This document shows positions 32,815 to 42,983 of a DNA stretch of 64,000 bases, piece after piece (position 1 is the first letter of the stretch; the number at the start of each line of letters is the position of its first letter). The notes beneath the pieces are model-generated. The model was given only the letters and a program-made list of their open reading frames with translations, made no database searches and was not told the origin of the DNA. Origin of the DNA: Marinobacterium ramblicola. GTDB lineage: Bacteria; Pseudomonadota; Gammaproteobacteria; Pseudomonadales; Balneatricaceae. The translations under genes and the position numbers were made by a program. The stretch lies in NCBI RefSeq assembly GCF_019084545.1, contig NZ_JAHREP010000019.1, positions 1 to 64,000 of the forward strand, given 5' to 3'.

Positions 32815-34056
32815 ATGGCGATAAAAGTGCTGATCGTCGACGACTCGGGTTTCTTCCGTCATCGTATCGAAGAGATTCTGCGCGAGGACAAGCGAATTGA
32901 AGTGGTCGGCAGCGCGGTCAACGGTAAGGAGGCTGTAGAGAAGGCGCGTGCGCTGAAGCCTGACGTCATCACCATGGATGTGGAGATGCCGCAGCTTAAC
33001 GGCATCGATGCGGTCCGCATCATCATGCGCGAATGCCCCACCAACGTGCTGATGCTCTCTTCGCTGACGCATGAGGGCGCGCGGATTACGCTTGAGGCGA
33101 TGGAAGCCGGCGCTGCCGACTATCTGCCCAAGGATATTCGTGCCTGGATGGACAAGAGTCAGGGCATCCGCCAGCAGCTGATCGAGCGCATCCTGGCGCT
33201 GGGCACCTCGCGTCGATTCCGCTCGGGATCGGTATTCGATCATCGCTACCCCAGCTCGCGTGCGACCGGCAGCTCCACCATGGTGTTTCGGCCTGAGTCG
33301 ACGACGGCTTCCCGGGCCACGTCTGCACGGGAAGTGGCGCCCGCCGCAAGACGTACTCCCGTTACTTCGAGAGTACCGGAGCGCGAATCTGCCAGACCCT
33401 TGACCTCTCCGGCGCTACGCCCGCGGATGACCGGCGAGGAGAAGGATCCACCCACCAGTCACCCGGCCAAGGTACGTTTTCCGGATTGCCGCATCGTCGT
33501 GATCGGTACCTCCACCGGTGGACCGGCGGCGTTGCAGCGCATTTTGACGCAGATACCGGCCGACTTTCCCTATCCGATTCTGCTTGTACAGCACATGCCG
33601 AAGACGTTCACCCAGGTGTTCGCCGAGCGGCTGAACCAGCAGTGCCAGATAGCGGTTAAAGAGGCTGAGGACGGCGATCGGCTGAAGCCTGGCCTGGCAT
33701 TGTTGGCGCCGGGGGGCCTGCAGATGATGATCGATCCCCGCCAGTCCGATCGGGTGCGGGTGCTCGAGGGGGACGTGAAGCTGACCTACAAGCCCAGCGT
33801 GGACGTAACCTACGCCTCGGCGGCAAGGGCATACGGCGCTCGAGTGCTGGCGCTGATACTGACCGGTATGGGCGCGGATGGCTGTGACGGTGCTCGCCTG
33901 CTCAAGCGTGAGGGAGCAACCATCTGGGCGCAGAATCGCGCGAGCTGCACCATCTATGGAATGCCGCAAGCGGTGGTCAACGCCGGGCTTGCGGACGAGG
34001 TGCTTGATCTGGACGATATCGGGCCGCTTTTGGCCCAGCAGCGCAGGCGTGGCTGA
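32815..34056 (+). CDS. cheB: Chemotaxis protein-glutamate methylesterase CheB
   Basis: CheB (413 residues) demethylates and deamidates chemoreceptors. The receiver domain (1-120) has Asp55 in VITMDVEMPQLNG. A Ser/Arg/Pro-rich linker spans about 133-220. The esterase domain carries the catalytic triad Ser233 (GTSTGGPAAL), His260 (VQHMPKTF) and Asp355 (GMGADGCDGA). I chose ATG 32815 because GGAGGG lies five bases upstream; an in-frame codon at 32797 is poorly placed. The stop overlaps the motC start by one base. The partner methyltransferase cheR is not in the window. Confidence 0.96.
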   Translation: MAIKVLIVDDSGFFRHRIEEILREDKRIEVVGSAVNGKEAVEKARALKPDVITMDVEMPQLNGIDAVRIIMRECPTNVLMLSSLTHEGARITLEAMEAGAADYLPKDIRAWMDKSQGIRQQLIERILALGTSRRFRSGSVFDHRYPSSRATGSSTMVFRPESTTASRATSAREVAPAARRTPVTSRVPERESARPLTSPALRPRMTGEEKDPPTSHPAKVRFPDCRIVVIGTSTGGPAALQRILTQIPADFPYPILLVQHMPKTFTQVFAERLNQQCQIAVKEAEDGDRLKPGLALLAPGGLQMMIDPRQSDRVRVLEGDVKLTYKPSVDVTYASAARAYGARVLALILTGMGADGCDGARLLKREGATIWAQNRASCTIYGMPQAVVNAGLADEVLDLDDIGPLLAQQRRRG

Positions 34057-34817
34057 TGTTTGGGTTTTTAGGGATATTGCTCGCCTTTCTGGCGATAGTG
34101 GGCGGCAACTACCTCGGTGGTGGCAAGCTTTCCGAACTGTATAACCCCACCGCGGCGATGATCGTTGTCGGAGGCACCTTGGCCGCGGCCGTGATCCAGG
34201 CGCCGCGCGAAGATTTCAAGCGCGCATGGCGGCTGTTTGGCTGGGCCTACACGGCAGCCAGTCCCGATTTTCAGGCGGGTATGACATCGCTGCGTAGCTG
34301 GTGCCTGTTGGCGCGTCGTCGCGGCATGGTGGCGCTGGAGGCTGAGGGGCGCAAGGTTGACGATCCGTTCGTTGCCAACGGTCTTCAGCTGCTTGCCGAC
34401 GGTCGCTCGCCGGAGGTGATCCGTTCGGTCCTCGAGGTGGAGCTGATCGCCAACGAGCAGCGCGATCTGCAGGCGGTCAGAGTGATCGAGAGTCTGGGCG
34501 GTTATGCGCCGACCCTGGGTATCATCGGTACTGTGCTCGGCTTGATTCAGGTGATGGCCAACCTGGCCGCGCCGGAAACCCTCGGTCAGGGTATCGCCAC
34601 GGCGTTTGTCTCGACCATCTACGGTGTCGGTGTCGCCAACCTGCTGTTGATCCCTACCGCGAACAAGATCAAGCGCCTGGTGCAGGGGCGTGCTCAGTAT
34701 CATGAGATGCTGATGGACGGCCTGGTCTATATCGCCGAGGGGCAGAATCCGGAGGTGATACGCCAGCGCCTGCAGGGCTATCTGGGGGCGGACAATGCCG
34801 CGTCGAAGACCGCCTGA
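34056..34817 (+). CDS. motC: Flagellar stator protein MotC (MotA/PomA family)
   Basis: MotC (253 residues) is a MotA-type proton channel subunit with four hydrophobic segments. The N-terminal helix starts MFGFLGILLAFLAIVGGNYL. The MotA signature ESLGGYAPTLGIIGTVLGLI lies near residues 148-167, followed by IATAFVSTIYGVGVANLLLI. Its place after cheB and its overlap with motD match the motCD stator set of Pseudomonas rather than motAB. The ATG overlaps the cheB stop by one base. Confidence 0.93.
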   Translation: MFGFLGILLAFLAIVGGNYLGGGKLSELYNPTAAMIVVGGTLAAAVIQAPREDFKRAWRLFGWAYTAASPDFQAGMTSLRSWCLLARRRGMVALEAEGRKVDDPFVANGLQLLADGRSPEVIRSVLEVELIANEQRDLQAVRVIESLGGYAPTLGIIGTVLGLIQVMANLAAPETLGQGIATAFVSTIYGVGVANLLLIPTANKIKRLVQGRAQYHEMLMDGLVYIAEGQNPEVIRQRLQGYLGADNAASKTA

Positions 34818-35700
34818 GCCCGATGCGCCGCTCGATCGCTGGGTGCTCTCCTGGGCGGATTTTCTGACCCTGCTGTTTGCGTTCTTCGTTGTCATGTACG
34901 CCATCTCCTCGGTCAACGAGGAGAAGTACAAATCGATGTCGGAGGCCCTGTCGCAGGTGTTCTCCGGTCCGGGCGCGCCCAGGGGCACTAACCCCGCGCT
35001 GGAGGGGGGGAGCGGATTCCTGGAAGGTGGCGAGTCCTCGACCAAGGCGCCGGCAGATCTGATCGGGCCGGCGGACGAACGCGCCACCCTGCAACTGAAG
35101 CAGGTGCGGGCGCAGCTGGAGTCCGATTTCAGCCAGCATGCATCCTCCGGCGAAATCGAGGTGGAGGGCTCCGACCTCTGGTTTTCGATCGAGCTGCGCT
35201 CCAGCCTGCTGTTCGATAGCGGTGGCGCGATACCCTCGATCGCCGCGGACAGCATACTGGCGCTTATCGCCAAGCGTCTTGAGGGGCTGGATAATCCGAT
35301 CCATGTCGAGGGGTTTACCGACAACGAGCCGATCTCAACCGATCAGTTTCCCTCCAACTGGGAGCTGTCTGCGGCACGAGCCGCCGCAGTTGTGAGATTG
35401 CTGGAATCGAACGGTATCGATCCCTCGCGTATGGCAGCGGTAGGATATGGTGAGTATCAGCCGGCCTACAGCAATCGCACGGCGGAGGGACGCAGGCTGA
35501 ACCGGCGCATCGTGATCGTCGTATCGCGTAACGAAAAGGTGCGGCGGGCCGTGGTCTCCTACGGCAGCGAGCAGGTCAGTTCGGATGCGGTCAGTACCAT
35601 GTTGCTCAATGAGCGCAACGCTCCGGACGCCTCAGGGGCGCTGGAGCAGATAGAAACGGAAGATGGGATACTGTTTCGACAGGCGAAGCCGGAACAATAA
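34795..35700 (+). CDS. motD: Flagellar stator protein MotD (MotB family)
   Basis: MotD (301 residues) pairs with MotC and anchors the stator to peptidoglycan. A single N-terminal helix (about residues 17-37) contains the ion-carrying Asp22 in SWADFLTLLFAFFVVMYAIS. A linker with a plug-like segment follows, and then an OmpA-type domain with VEGFTDNEPISTDQFPSNWE and RLNRRIVIVVSR. The ATG lies inside motC, a 23-base overlap. The last 45 residues extend beyond the OmpA domain and are not recognisable. Confidence 0.94.
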   Translation: MPRRRPPEPDAPLDRWVLSWADFLTLLFAFFVVMYAISSVNEEKYKSMSEALSQVFSGPGAPRGTNPALEGGSGFLEGGESSTKAPADLIGPADERATLQLKQVRAQLESDFSQHASSGEIEVEGSDLWFSIELRSSLLFDSGGAIPSIAADSILALIAKRLEGLDNPIHVEGFTDNEPISTDQFPSNWELSAARAAAVVRLLESNGIDPSRMAAVGYGEYQPAYSNRTAEGRRLNRRIVIVVSRNEKVRRAVVSYGSEQVSSDAVSTMLLNERNAPDASGALEQIETEDGILFRQAKPEQ

Positions 35701-35714
35701 CGGGAAGAGACTCT

Positions 35715-36489
35715 ATGCAGGTATGGGCTGTTGCTAACCAGAAAGGGGGGGTCGGCAAGACGACGACCGTCGTTACGCTGGCGGGTCTATTGGCGGAGGT
35801 TGGCTATAAGGTGTTGCTGGTCGATCTCGACCCGCACGGATCGCTGACCAGCTATTTTCGTTACGATCCGGACGAGCTGGAGCACAGTGTCTACGACCTT
35901 TTCGAGCAGCTGCAGGTCGAGCCCGAGCGTACACGTGGCCTGATCGTCGATACCAACCGGGACGGCGTGCACCTGATGCCTGCGTCCACGGCGCTGGCTA
36001 CGCTGGAGCGGCGGGCGGTGGGTAAAGAGGGGATGGGGCTGCAGGTTGCCAAGGCGTTGGCAACGCAGAAACAGAGCTACGATTTCGCGCTGATCGACAG
36101 CCCGCCGGTGCTCGGTGTGTTGATGGTGAATGCGCTGGCCGCCTGCAATCATCTGCTGGTGCCGGTACAGACCGAGTTTCTTGCCCTGAAAGGGTTGCAG
36201 CGGATGATCAGGACCATCGAGATGGTCAACCGTGCCCGTCGCAACAAGCTGGAATATACCATCGTGCCGACATTTTACGATCGCCGCACCCAGGCGTCGG
36301 TCAGCAGCTTGCGCGAGTTGCACCGGCTTTATGAGGAGAACATCTCCACGGCGGTGGTGCCGATCGATACCAAGTTCCGTAACGCCAGTCTCAAGGGCCT
36401 GGTGCCCTCGTCGCTGGATGCCGGTAGTCGTGGTGTGCACGCTTATGCCAAACTGCTGAGGAATCTGCTGGAGAGACGCAGACAGGGTA

Positions 36490-36503
<14 letters not shown>
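35715..36503 (+). CDS. parC: ParA/Soj-type ATPase, chemotaxis ParC-like
   Basis: This 262-residue ParA-family ATPase has the deviant Walker A motif KGGVGKTTT at residues 10-18, LVDLDPHGSLTSYF and LIDSPPVLGVLM. It overlaps the following CheW-like gene by 14 bases. The order cheB-motCD-parA-parP matches Pseudomonas, and the parC-parP pair of Vibrio positions chemosensory arrays at the pole. The symbol refers to that chemotaxis ParC and not to topoisomerase IV. A role in plasmid or chromosome partition is less likely because no parB or centromere-like repeat is present. Confidence 0.85.
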
Positions 36504-37250
<747 letters not shown>

Positions 37251-37254
<4 letters not shown>

Positions 37255-37667
37255 CCGATCTGCTGGGCTCCAACACTATGCTGCTGGTTCTGGCGGCGCT
37301 GACGTTGTTGACCGCTGCGCTCTGCGCCTATCTGCTGGTGCGTGTCCAGCGGCAGGAGCGTCGTCATCAGGCGCTGATCAACGTACTGCGCAACGAGATC
37401 CGGGCGATGACCAACGGTTCCATCGGCATGGGCAATCGTCTCTTGGCGATCGAGCATAAGCTCAATATCACCGTGGAGAAACAGCAGGAGCTGGAGAACA
37501 GGGATCCAGGGGTGCTGGCCTATAATCAGGCGGCGCGGCTGATGGAGATGGGGGCCGACGTGGATGATCTTGTCCGCAGCTGCGGTATCGGCCGTCCAGA
37601 GGCTGAGCTGATGGCGTTGCTGCACCGCGAGCTGCATAACGAAGCGTCGCTGCCCTCACGTCACTGA
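37251..37667 (+). CDS. DUF2802 protein of the chemotaxis cluster
   Basis: This 138-residue protein has one N-terminal hydrophobic helix (about residues 8-28, NTMLLVLAALTLLTAALCAY), a coiled-coil stretch, and a C-terminal DUF2802 region with LMEMGADVDDLVRSCGIGRPEAELM that resembles a small helix-turn-helix fold. The ATG overlaps the parP stop by four bases. It is regularly the last gene of Pseudomonas-type chemotaxis clusters, normally preceded by cheW. Its function is unknown. Its stop overlaps the convergent FlhB-like gene by seven bases. Confidence 0.85.
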
Positions 37668-37969
37668 GCCTGGTTCGGTTCCTGCTCTCTATCCGGTCGG
37701 GGTTTGAGCCCGTAGGCGAAGGCGATCACCTCGGCAATTGCGCGATAGAGGGATTCCGGGATTTCGTCGCCCAGCTCAAGACGGATCAACACCTCCAGCA
37801 GTTCCGGGCTTTCATAAATGTGCACGTCATGTTCGCGGGCGAGCTTGATAATCTGCTCCGCGATCAGACCGCTGCCTTTGGCGGTAACCCGCGGTGCGGC
37901 ACCGGTTTCGGGGTCATATTTCAGCGCAATGGCTCTGCGCCGCTTCAACTCTTCGTCCAGTTCGCTCAT
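37661..37969 (-). CDS. FlhB C-terminal paralogue (EscU/YscU/HrcU-type, FlhX-like)
   Basis: This 102-residue protein aligns with the cytoplasmic half of FlhB after the autocleavage site. RRRAIALKYDPETGAAPRVTAKGSG parallels the YSVAIRYDPERGGAPFVVAMGVD of the full FlhB at 22834-23979. It has no membrane segments and no NPTH motif. Such stand-alone FlhB-CC proteins can substitute for the cleaved C-terminal part in some bacteria; whether that happens here is unknown. It overlaps the FliK-like gene upstream by four bases (ATGA), so the two are coupled. Confidence 0.88.
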   Translation of the reverse strand: MSELDEELKRRRAIALKYDPETGAAPRVTAKGSGLIAEQIIKLAREHDVHIYESPELLEVLIRLELGDEIPESLYRAIAEVIAFAYGLKPRPDREQEPNQAQ

Positions 37970-39975
37970 GTATGCAGATCCACCAGTCGGCGACTGACAG
38001 GAGGGTTGGTTTCACGCGGTTGACGTCCCTGCTGCACATGCAGGGTATCGATCTCGAAGCCGCAGCTGCTTAAATGGTTGGCAAAAACCTCCAGTCTGTC
38101 GCGGATCAGTTGCGCGGTTGCTCCGTGCTCGGCCCAGAAGCGCGCACTGAGTTGCCACTCCTGCTGCAGACTGATGCGGCTGTCGATCGCCCCCAGATCC
38201 TGCAGATCAAAGTGCAGATTGATCGACCACTCTGATATGAACCTGTCCTGTTCGTCGCGCCGTTTGTGCTGGGTGATGCGGATCTCCGTATTGTCCAGCT
38301 GCTGCTCATGCACTCGTACCGGAAGGTCGAGCCGGTATTGGCGTTCGACGCTGCCGTCCGGCAGATCCTGCCAGTGTTGCAGGCTCGAAGCCTGATGCGT
38401 GGCCGTGCGCGCCTGAATCCCCTGCAACAGTGACTGGAGTCGCTCGCGCGCTTCCGGTGGCAGGCGTTCACCGAGCTGCTGCAGGCGCGCAAGTTGATCC
38501 TTCAGTGTTGCCGGACCGCCTTCGTTTGACTGCTGGGCGCCTTTTTTGCCTGCGATCAGTCCGCTGGAGTGAAGCTGCTGCTCGACGGCCTGGCGAGTGG
38601 TTTGAGCGTCGGGCTTGGTGGAGACGCTGAACAGGCTAAGCATCGAGCGAACCACCTGACCGATCGCATCCTGCTGTCGCCCTGTGCCTCCGCTGGCACG
38701 GTCGAGCTGGCGTAACTGATTGAACGCCTCCGCCATCGGAATCTGTTGTGGCAGGCTGTCACGCAAAATCTGCTGCAGTCCCTCCTGCAGGCGTTGTTGA
38801 GCGTCCGGTGCGATCCGGGGAGGGAGTATCTCCAGCTGTACATTGGCCTGGTCTGTCCGCGTCAACTGTATCGTCATGCCCGCCTGCAGCGGTCGCGGCG
38901 TCAGCAGCTCGATCGTTTGACCGTTGATCGAGATCTGTACCGGGTTGGGACCGCTTCTGTTCAATGCGGCGCCGGATGCTGTGTCGGTAGCAGCGGCAGG
39001 CAGCGGCCGCGTCGCAGGCGCTGCCGGGGGCTGGCGGGGAGGTGCGCTCTCCGCGCCGCGGGGCTGATCTGACGAGGCGCCGGCGGCCTGGAGTGTTGAT
39101 TGCGGCGGTGCCGGGTTCGGCGGCTGGGGTTGTGTCTGAGTCTGCGGCTGAGCCGAGGCTGGCGATGGCGTCGTCGTTGCGGTTGTCGAACCGGCGGTCG
39201 TCGTACCGGCGGGCGACGGGGTGCCGGCATTCGATGCTGTGCTGGCCGTCGCCGCCGTCGAGCTTGGCCTGGGGTTGTCCGGCTGGCTGGTTGTTGCCGG
39301 TTGTGGCTGTTCACCGTTGCGCAGGGTGTTGATCTGGCCTGCCACGCCTGGCTGACTGCTCTGTTGTGCAGCGGAAGAGGTTGGGGTTGCAGCCGATCCG
39401 GTAGCGGATGGTGCCACGCCGCTGGCGGCGCCCGATGCCGCCGGCGCAGGCGTCTGAGTGCCGGTTGTCGCCGCAGTATTGGCGGGTGCGCTACCGCTGG
39501 CCGGTTCCGCGGGAGTGGTGACGCTGGGCAGCACTCTGCCGAGTTGTGGTTGATTCAGCGGCAAAGCGCGCTGGAGCGCTTCGCTTTGCAGCTGTGCTAT
39601 CGGGATCTGCAGTCGAATGCCGCTGTTGCTTCCCGAGGCTGGTGTCTGCTGCGCCGGCGCTTGCGGTGGGGCTTCGGCGCGCCCGGTGGTACCGGCCTGG
39701 CCGGCCAGACTCAGCAGCAGTTGCCCGTCGCCCGCACGGTTCAGCGTTACCTGGGCACCGATGACGAGGGGGCGAGAGGTCATCAGCTCCATCAGCATGT
39801 TTTGCACTTCAACCTTGATCCGGAACAGGTTCGGGCGCTGCGTATCGACGACAACTTCCTTTACACTCGCGCTCAGCGTGCGGCCGGCGTCGAGCTGTGC
39901 GCGCAGGTCGACGCCCTGACCGTCACCGGGACGGCTGAGTGTTTGCATCGATTGCACACTGAGCGTAACTGCCAA
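37966..39975 (-). CDS. FliK-like hook-length control protein (second paralogue)
   Basis: This protein of about 669 residues has a Pro/Ala/Ser/Thr-rich, disordered middle (Gly/Pro/Gln repeats over roughly 130-350) and a C-terminal FliK-type domain including WSINLHFDLQDLGAIDSRIS and SCGFEIDTLHVQQG. The start is uncertain. TTG 39975 has GGAG eight bases upstream, and another in-frame TTG at 40029 would add 18 residues. Its coupling to an FlhB-CC paralogue mirrors the functional FliK-FlhB pair. It may tune export switching or be a divergent relic. The main fliK is at 16640-18544. Confidence 0.8.
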   Translation of the reverse strand: MAVTLSVQSMQTLSRPGDGQGVDLRAQLDAGRTLSASVKEVVVDTQRPNLFRIKVEVQNMLMELMTSRPLVIGAQVTLNRAGDGQLLLSLAGQAGTTGRAEAPPQAPAQQTPASGSNSGIRLQIPIAQLQSEALQRALPLNQPQLGRVLPSVTTPAEPASGSAPANTAATTGTQTPAPAASGAASGVAPSATGSAATPTSSAAQQSSQPGVAGQINTLRNGEQPQPATTSQPDNPRPSSTAATASTASNAGTPSPAGTTTAGSTTATTTPSPASAQPQTQTQPQPPNPAPPQSTLQAAGASSDQPRGAESAPPRQPPAAPATRPLPAAATDTASGAALNRSGPNPVQISINGQTIELLTPRPLQAGMTIQLTRTDQANVQLEILPPRIAPDAQQRLQEGLQQILRDSLPQQIPMAEAFNQLRQLDRASGGTGRQQDAIGQVVRSMLSLFSVSTKPDAQTTRQAVEQQLHSSGLIAGKKGAQQSNEGGPATLKDQLARLQQLGERLPPEARERLQSLLQGIQARTATHQASSLQHWQDLPDGSVERQYRLDLPVRVHEQQLDNTEIRITQHKRRDEQDRFISEWSINLHFDLQDLGAIDSRISLQQEWQLSARFWAEHGATAQLIRDRLEVFANHLSSCGFEIDTLHVQQGRQPRETNPPVSRRLVDLHT

Positions 39976-40077
39976 CCTGTTCTCTCCACTGAAGACCGAT
40001 GTAGGCCGAGGGTTTACAAAACCATACAAAAATCTACAACCTTAGACCGAATCGGCCCCGGGTTGTCCCCTTCCTGC

Positions 40078-40106
40078 CTGACGCCGAGGGGGAATCCGTT
40101 TATAAT
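40078..40106 (+). promoter_or_regulatory. Candidate sigma-70 promoter of the ccm operon
   Basis: CTGACG and a perfect TATAAT (40101-40106) are spaced by 17 bases, about 95 bases before ccmA. The gap 39976-40199 separates the divergent FliK-like and ccm genes. I saw no other clear element in it. Confidence 0.55.
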
Positions 40107-40199
40107 GGCGCGTTTGAAAAATGTCGGCCAGCGCCGGCACAACTGAAGTATGCATTGATCGCTGCTGGCGGCGAAAAATCTTGGGTGGAGAGTCACTGT

Positions 40200-40835
40200 T
40201 TGTCCGGGCCGATGTTACAAGTGGAAAACCTGTTCTGCGAGCGGGATGACCGTGTACTTTTCGATGGCCTGGGGTTCTCCGTCGATGCCGGGGAGATCGT
40301 TCAGATCGAGGGCGCCAACGGCAGCGGAAAAACCACCCTGTTGCGCATTCTCAGCGGTCTGTCGCGTAACTATGAGGGTGAGATCTACTGGCGTGGCGAA
40401 CCGATTGAGCGTGTGCGCGACCAGTTTCGCCGCGAGCTGCTCTATTTCGGGCATCAACCGGGGGTCAAGGCGTTGCTGACGCCGGAGGAGAACCTGCGTT
40501 GGTACTGTGCCCTGCACCCCGCGCTCGATGCCTCCCGGGTCAGCGAGGCGCTGGAGCAGGTCGGACTGCGCGGCTTCGAGGATGTGCCCTGTCACTCGCT
40601 CTCGGCAGGCCAGCATCGACGCGTCTCTCTGGCGCGCCTCTATCTCAGCGATGCGCCGTTGTGGATTCTCGACGAACCCTTTACCGCCATCGACAAGCGC
40701 GGGGTGGCAGCGAAAGAGGCGCTGATCGGCCGCCATATTGCCCGCGGCGGCAGCGTAATCCTGACCACGCACCAGGATCTGCAGGGGAGTAGCGCCGTGC
40801 GCGCGATAAATCTGGATCGGCAGGGTGGAACTTGA
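40200..40835 (+). CDS. ccmA: Cytochrome c biogenesis ABC transporter ATPase CcmA
   Basis: CcmA (about 211 residues) is the ATPase that, with CcmB, drives release of holo-CcmE from the CcmC complex in system I cytochrome c maturation. Walker A is [10 protein letters not shown], the signature is [15 protein letters not shown], and Walker B is [12 protein letters not shown]. The start is uncertain: TTG 40200 has GGAG at good spacing, while ATG 40212 four codons later lacks a ribosome binding site. The stop codon overlaps the ccmB start (TGATG). It heads a complete ccmABCDEFGHI operon. Confidence 0.95.
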   Translation: MSGPMLQVENLFCERDDRVLFDGLGFSVDAGEIVQIEGANGSGKTTLLRILSGLSRNYEGEIYWRGEPIERVRDQFRRELLYFGHQPGVKALLTPEENLRWYCALHPALDASRVSEALEQVGLRGFEDVPCHSLSAGQHRRVSLARLYLSDAPLWILDEPFTAIDKRGVAAKEALIGRHIARGGSVILTTHQDLQGSSAVRAINLDRQGGT

Positions 40836-41554
40836 TGGCTGATCTGCTTACTAACGCCGCAGCCGAGCAGGCCCAGATCGGGCCCGGTGGGCTGTTTATG
40901 GCGACGCTGAGGCGAGATCTGCTGTTGTCGCTTCGCCGCAAGAGCGAGTTGGTCAACCCGCTGATCTTCTTTTTGATGGTGATTACGCTGTTTCCGCTGG
41001 GCGTCAGCCCGGAACCCGGTTTCCTGGCGCAACTGGCGCCCGGCGCGCTCTGGGTGGCGGCATTGCTGGCCACGCTGCTGTCGATGGACGCGTTGTTTCG
41101 GACGGACTATGACGACGGCTCGCTGGAACAGCTGCTGCTCAGTCCGCAGCCGCTGTTTATCGTGGTACTGGCCAAGGTACTGGCGCACTGGATGCTCAGC
41201 GGACTGGCGCTGACCCTGGTGGCGCCGGTGATCGCGGTGATGCTGTTCCTGCCCGCCGAGGGGATGCCGGGGCTGATGCTGAGCCTGCTGATCGGTACGC
41301 CGACGCTGAGTTTGGTCGGAGCGATCGGCGCGGCGTTGACTGTGGGGCTCAAACGCGGTGGTGTACTGATTTCGCTGTTGGTGCTACCGCTCTACATACC
41401 GGTGCTGATCTTCGGCACCAGCGCGGTACAGGCCGCGGTAACCGGACTGCCGCTGGGCGGCTATCTGGCGCTGCTCGGTGCGTTGCTGGCGCTGGGCCTG
41501 GCACTCGCACCGCTGGCGATCGGCGCGGCGTTAAGAATTTCGGTGAGTGGATAG
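40835..41554 (+). CDS. ccmB: Heme exporter protein CcmB
   Basis: CcmB (239 residues) is the membrane partner of CcmA, with six hydrophobic segments. Typical family sequences are LLLSLRRKSELVNPLIFFLM near the N terminus and DDGSLEQLLLSPQPLFIVVL. ATG 40835 has GGTGGAA upstream and overlaps the ccmA stop. ccmC follows after two bases. Confidence 0.96.
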   Translation: MADLLTNAAAEQAQIGPGGLFMATLRRDLLLSLRRKSELVNPLIFFLMVITLFPLGVSPEPGFLAQLAPGALWVAALLATLLSMDALFRTDYDDGSLEQLLLSPQPLFIVVLAKVLAHWMLSGLALTLVAPVIAVMLFLPAEGMPGLMLSLLIGTPTLSLVGAIGAALTVGLKRGGVLISLLVLPLYIPVLIFGTSAVQAAVTGLPLGGYLALLGALLALGLALAPLAIGAALRISVSG

Positions 41555-41556
41555 AT

Positions 41557-42321
41557 ATGTCGGATAAGAAATGGATGCCTCGCTGGTTTTATCAACTGGC
41601 TTCGCCGCGCTGGTGTTATCAGATCTGCGGCAAACTGCTGCCCTGGTTTACGGCGCTTGCGCTGGGCTTGCTGATCGGCGGTACCATCTGGGCCCTGGTT
41701 TTTGCACCGGCCGATTACCAGCAGGGCAACAGCTTCAGGATCATCTATCTGCACGTGCCATCGGCGATCCTTGCCCAGTCCTGCTACATGCTGATGGCGA
41801 TCGCCGGTGCCATCGGCCTGATCTGGAAGATGAAGGTGGCCGACATGGTGGCCAAATCCTGTGCGCCGATCGGGGCCTCGCTGGCGGTTTTGGCACTGCT
41901 GACCGGCGCGATCTGGGGTAAGCCGACCTGGGGTTCATGGTGGGTATGGGATGCGCGTCTGACCTCGATGCTGATTCTGTTTTTCCTCTATCTCGGCGTC
42001 ATGGCGTTGAACTCCGCCATCGAGAGCGAGTCTACCGCTGCACAGGCAACCGCTGTACTGGCGCTGGTGGGACTGGTCAACATTCCGATCATCAAGTACT
42101 CCGTCGAGTGGTGGAACACGCTGCACCAGCCGGCAACCTTTAAACTGACCGAAAAACCGGCGATGCCGGTGGAGATGTGGCTGCCGCTGCTGGTGATGGT
42201 GATCGGCTTCTATGCCTTCTTTGCCGTGACACTGATGATGCGCCTGCGCAACGAGATCTTGCGTCGTGAGCGCCGTGCCGGTTGGGTCAAGGAACTTCTG
42301 CTGTCTAAATCTGCTGTTTAA
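41557..42321 (+). CDS. ccmC: Heme ABC transporter/handling protein CcmC
   Basis: CcmC (254 residues) presents heme to the chaperone CcmE. It has six membrane segments and the WWD signature TWGSWWVWDARLTSMLILFF. Conserved His residues flank it in the periplasmic loops (YLHVPSAILAQ and WWNTLHQP). The family start is ATG 41557. ccmD follows after 24 bases. Confidence 0.97.
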   Translation: MSDKKWMPRWFYQLASPRWCYQICGKLLPWFTALALGLLIGGTIWALVFAPADYQQGNSFRIIYLHVPSAILAQSCYMLMAIAGAIGLIWKMKVADMVAKSCAPIGASLAVLALLTGAIWGKPTWGSWWVWDARLTSMLILFFLYLGVMALNSAIESESTAAQATAVLALVGLVNIPIIKYSVEWWNTLHQPATFKLTEKPAMPVEMWLPLLVMVIGFYAFFAVTLMMRLRNEILRRERRAGWVKELLLSKSAV

Positions 42322-42345
42322 GCACGTGGTTCGAGTGAGGTAGAC

Positions 42346-42525
42346 GTGAGCTTCAATTCCATATCCGAATTTCTGACGATGGGCGGGCACGGCCTGTATG
42401 TCTGGCTCAGCTATGGGCTTGGGCTGGTGGTGATTCTGGCTAACTTGATCGTACCGCTGCAGGCCGGTAAGCGTCTGCGTGTACAGCTGACCCGCCGTTT
42501 ACTGAGGGAGAAACAGGGCTCATGA
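42346..42525 (+). CDS. ccmD: Heme exporter accessory protein CcmD
   Basis: This 59-residue protein was found by reading the gap between ccmC and ccmE. GTG 42346 opens a frame beginning [20 protein letters not shown]. One transmembrane helix follows ([17 protein letters not shown]), then a basic tail ([15 protein letters not shown]) and TGA 42523-42525. The GGHGxYVW motif, the single helix and the basic C terminus are the CcmD hallmarks. CcmD stabilises the CcmABC-CcmE complex. A GTGAGG purine-rich stretch precedes the start, and the stop overlaps the ccmE ATG by four bases. Confidence 0.93.
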   Translation: MSFNSISEFLTMGGHGLYVWLSYGLGLVVILANLIVPLQAGKRLRVQLTRRLLREKQGS

Positions 42526-42983
42526 ATCCGAAACGCAAGCAGCGTCTGCTGATTGTTCTATTTATCGTCATTGGCGTTGGTGTTGCGGTAGGGCTGACCC
42601 TGTTCGCCCTGAATCAGAACATTAACCTGTTCTACTCGCCAACCCAGATCGCCGCGGGCGAGGCGCCCGAGGGTACCCGTATCCGTGCCGGCGGCATGGT
42701 CGTCGATGGCAGTGTACAGCGCTCCACCGAGAGTCTGGCGGTCAGTTTCGATATCACCGATTACGAGAAGACCGTGCGGGTCGAGTACACCGGCATCTTG
42801 CCGGACCTGTTCCGTGAGGGTCAGGGTATAGTCGCCCAGGGCGAACTGGACAGCCGGGGCGTGCTGCAAGCGGTGGAAGTGCTGGCCAAGCATGATGAGA
42901 ACTACATGCCGCCAGAGGTGGCGGACGCGTTGGAAAAGGCGGGTAAAATGCCTAAACCCGCGGGTCAGGAGTTCAATAAATGA
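42522..42983 (+). CDS. ccmE: Heme chaperone CcmE
   Basis: CcmE (153 residues) binds heme covalently in the periplasm and delivers it to CcmF/CcmH. An N-terminal membrane anchor (about residues 8-30) precedes an OB-fold domain. The heme-binding His124 and nearby Tyr128 are in [10 protein letters not shown], the canonical H-x3-Y form. Its stop overlaps the ccmF start by four bases. Confidence 0.97.
   Translation: MNPKRKQRLLIVLFIVIGVGVAVGLTLFALNQNINLFYSPTQIAAGEAPEGTRIRAGGMVVDGSVQRSTESLAVSFDITDYEKTVRVEYTGILPDLFREGQGIVAQGELDSRGVLQAVEVLAKHDENYMPPEVADALEKAGKMPKPAGQEFNK

Noticed and set aside
31000-33243. Very long - strand open frame (747 codons) opposite cheA and cheB
   Set aside because: It is the antisense of two unmistakable genes in GC-rich DNA, is rich in His/Arg/Gln, and has no domain resemblance.
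39100-40146. 348-codon + strand frame opposite the FliK-like gene
   Set aside because: Composition is Arg/Cys/Gly/Trp-rich, the complement of the Pro/Ala/Thr-rich linker. It has no ribosome binding site or homology.
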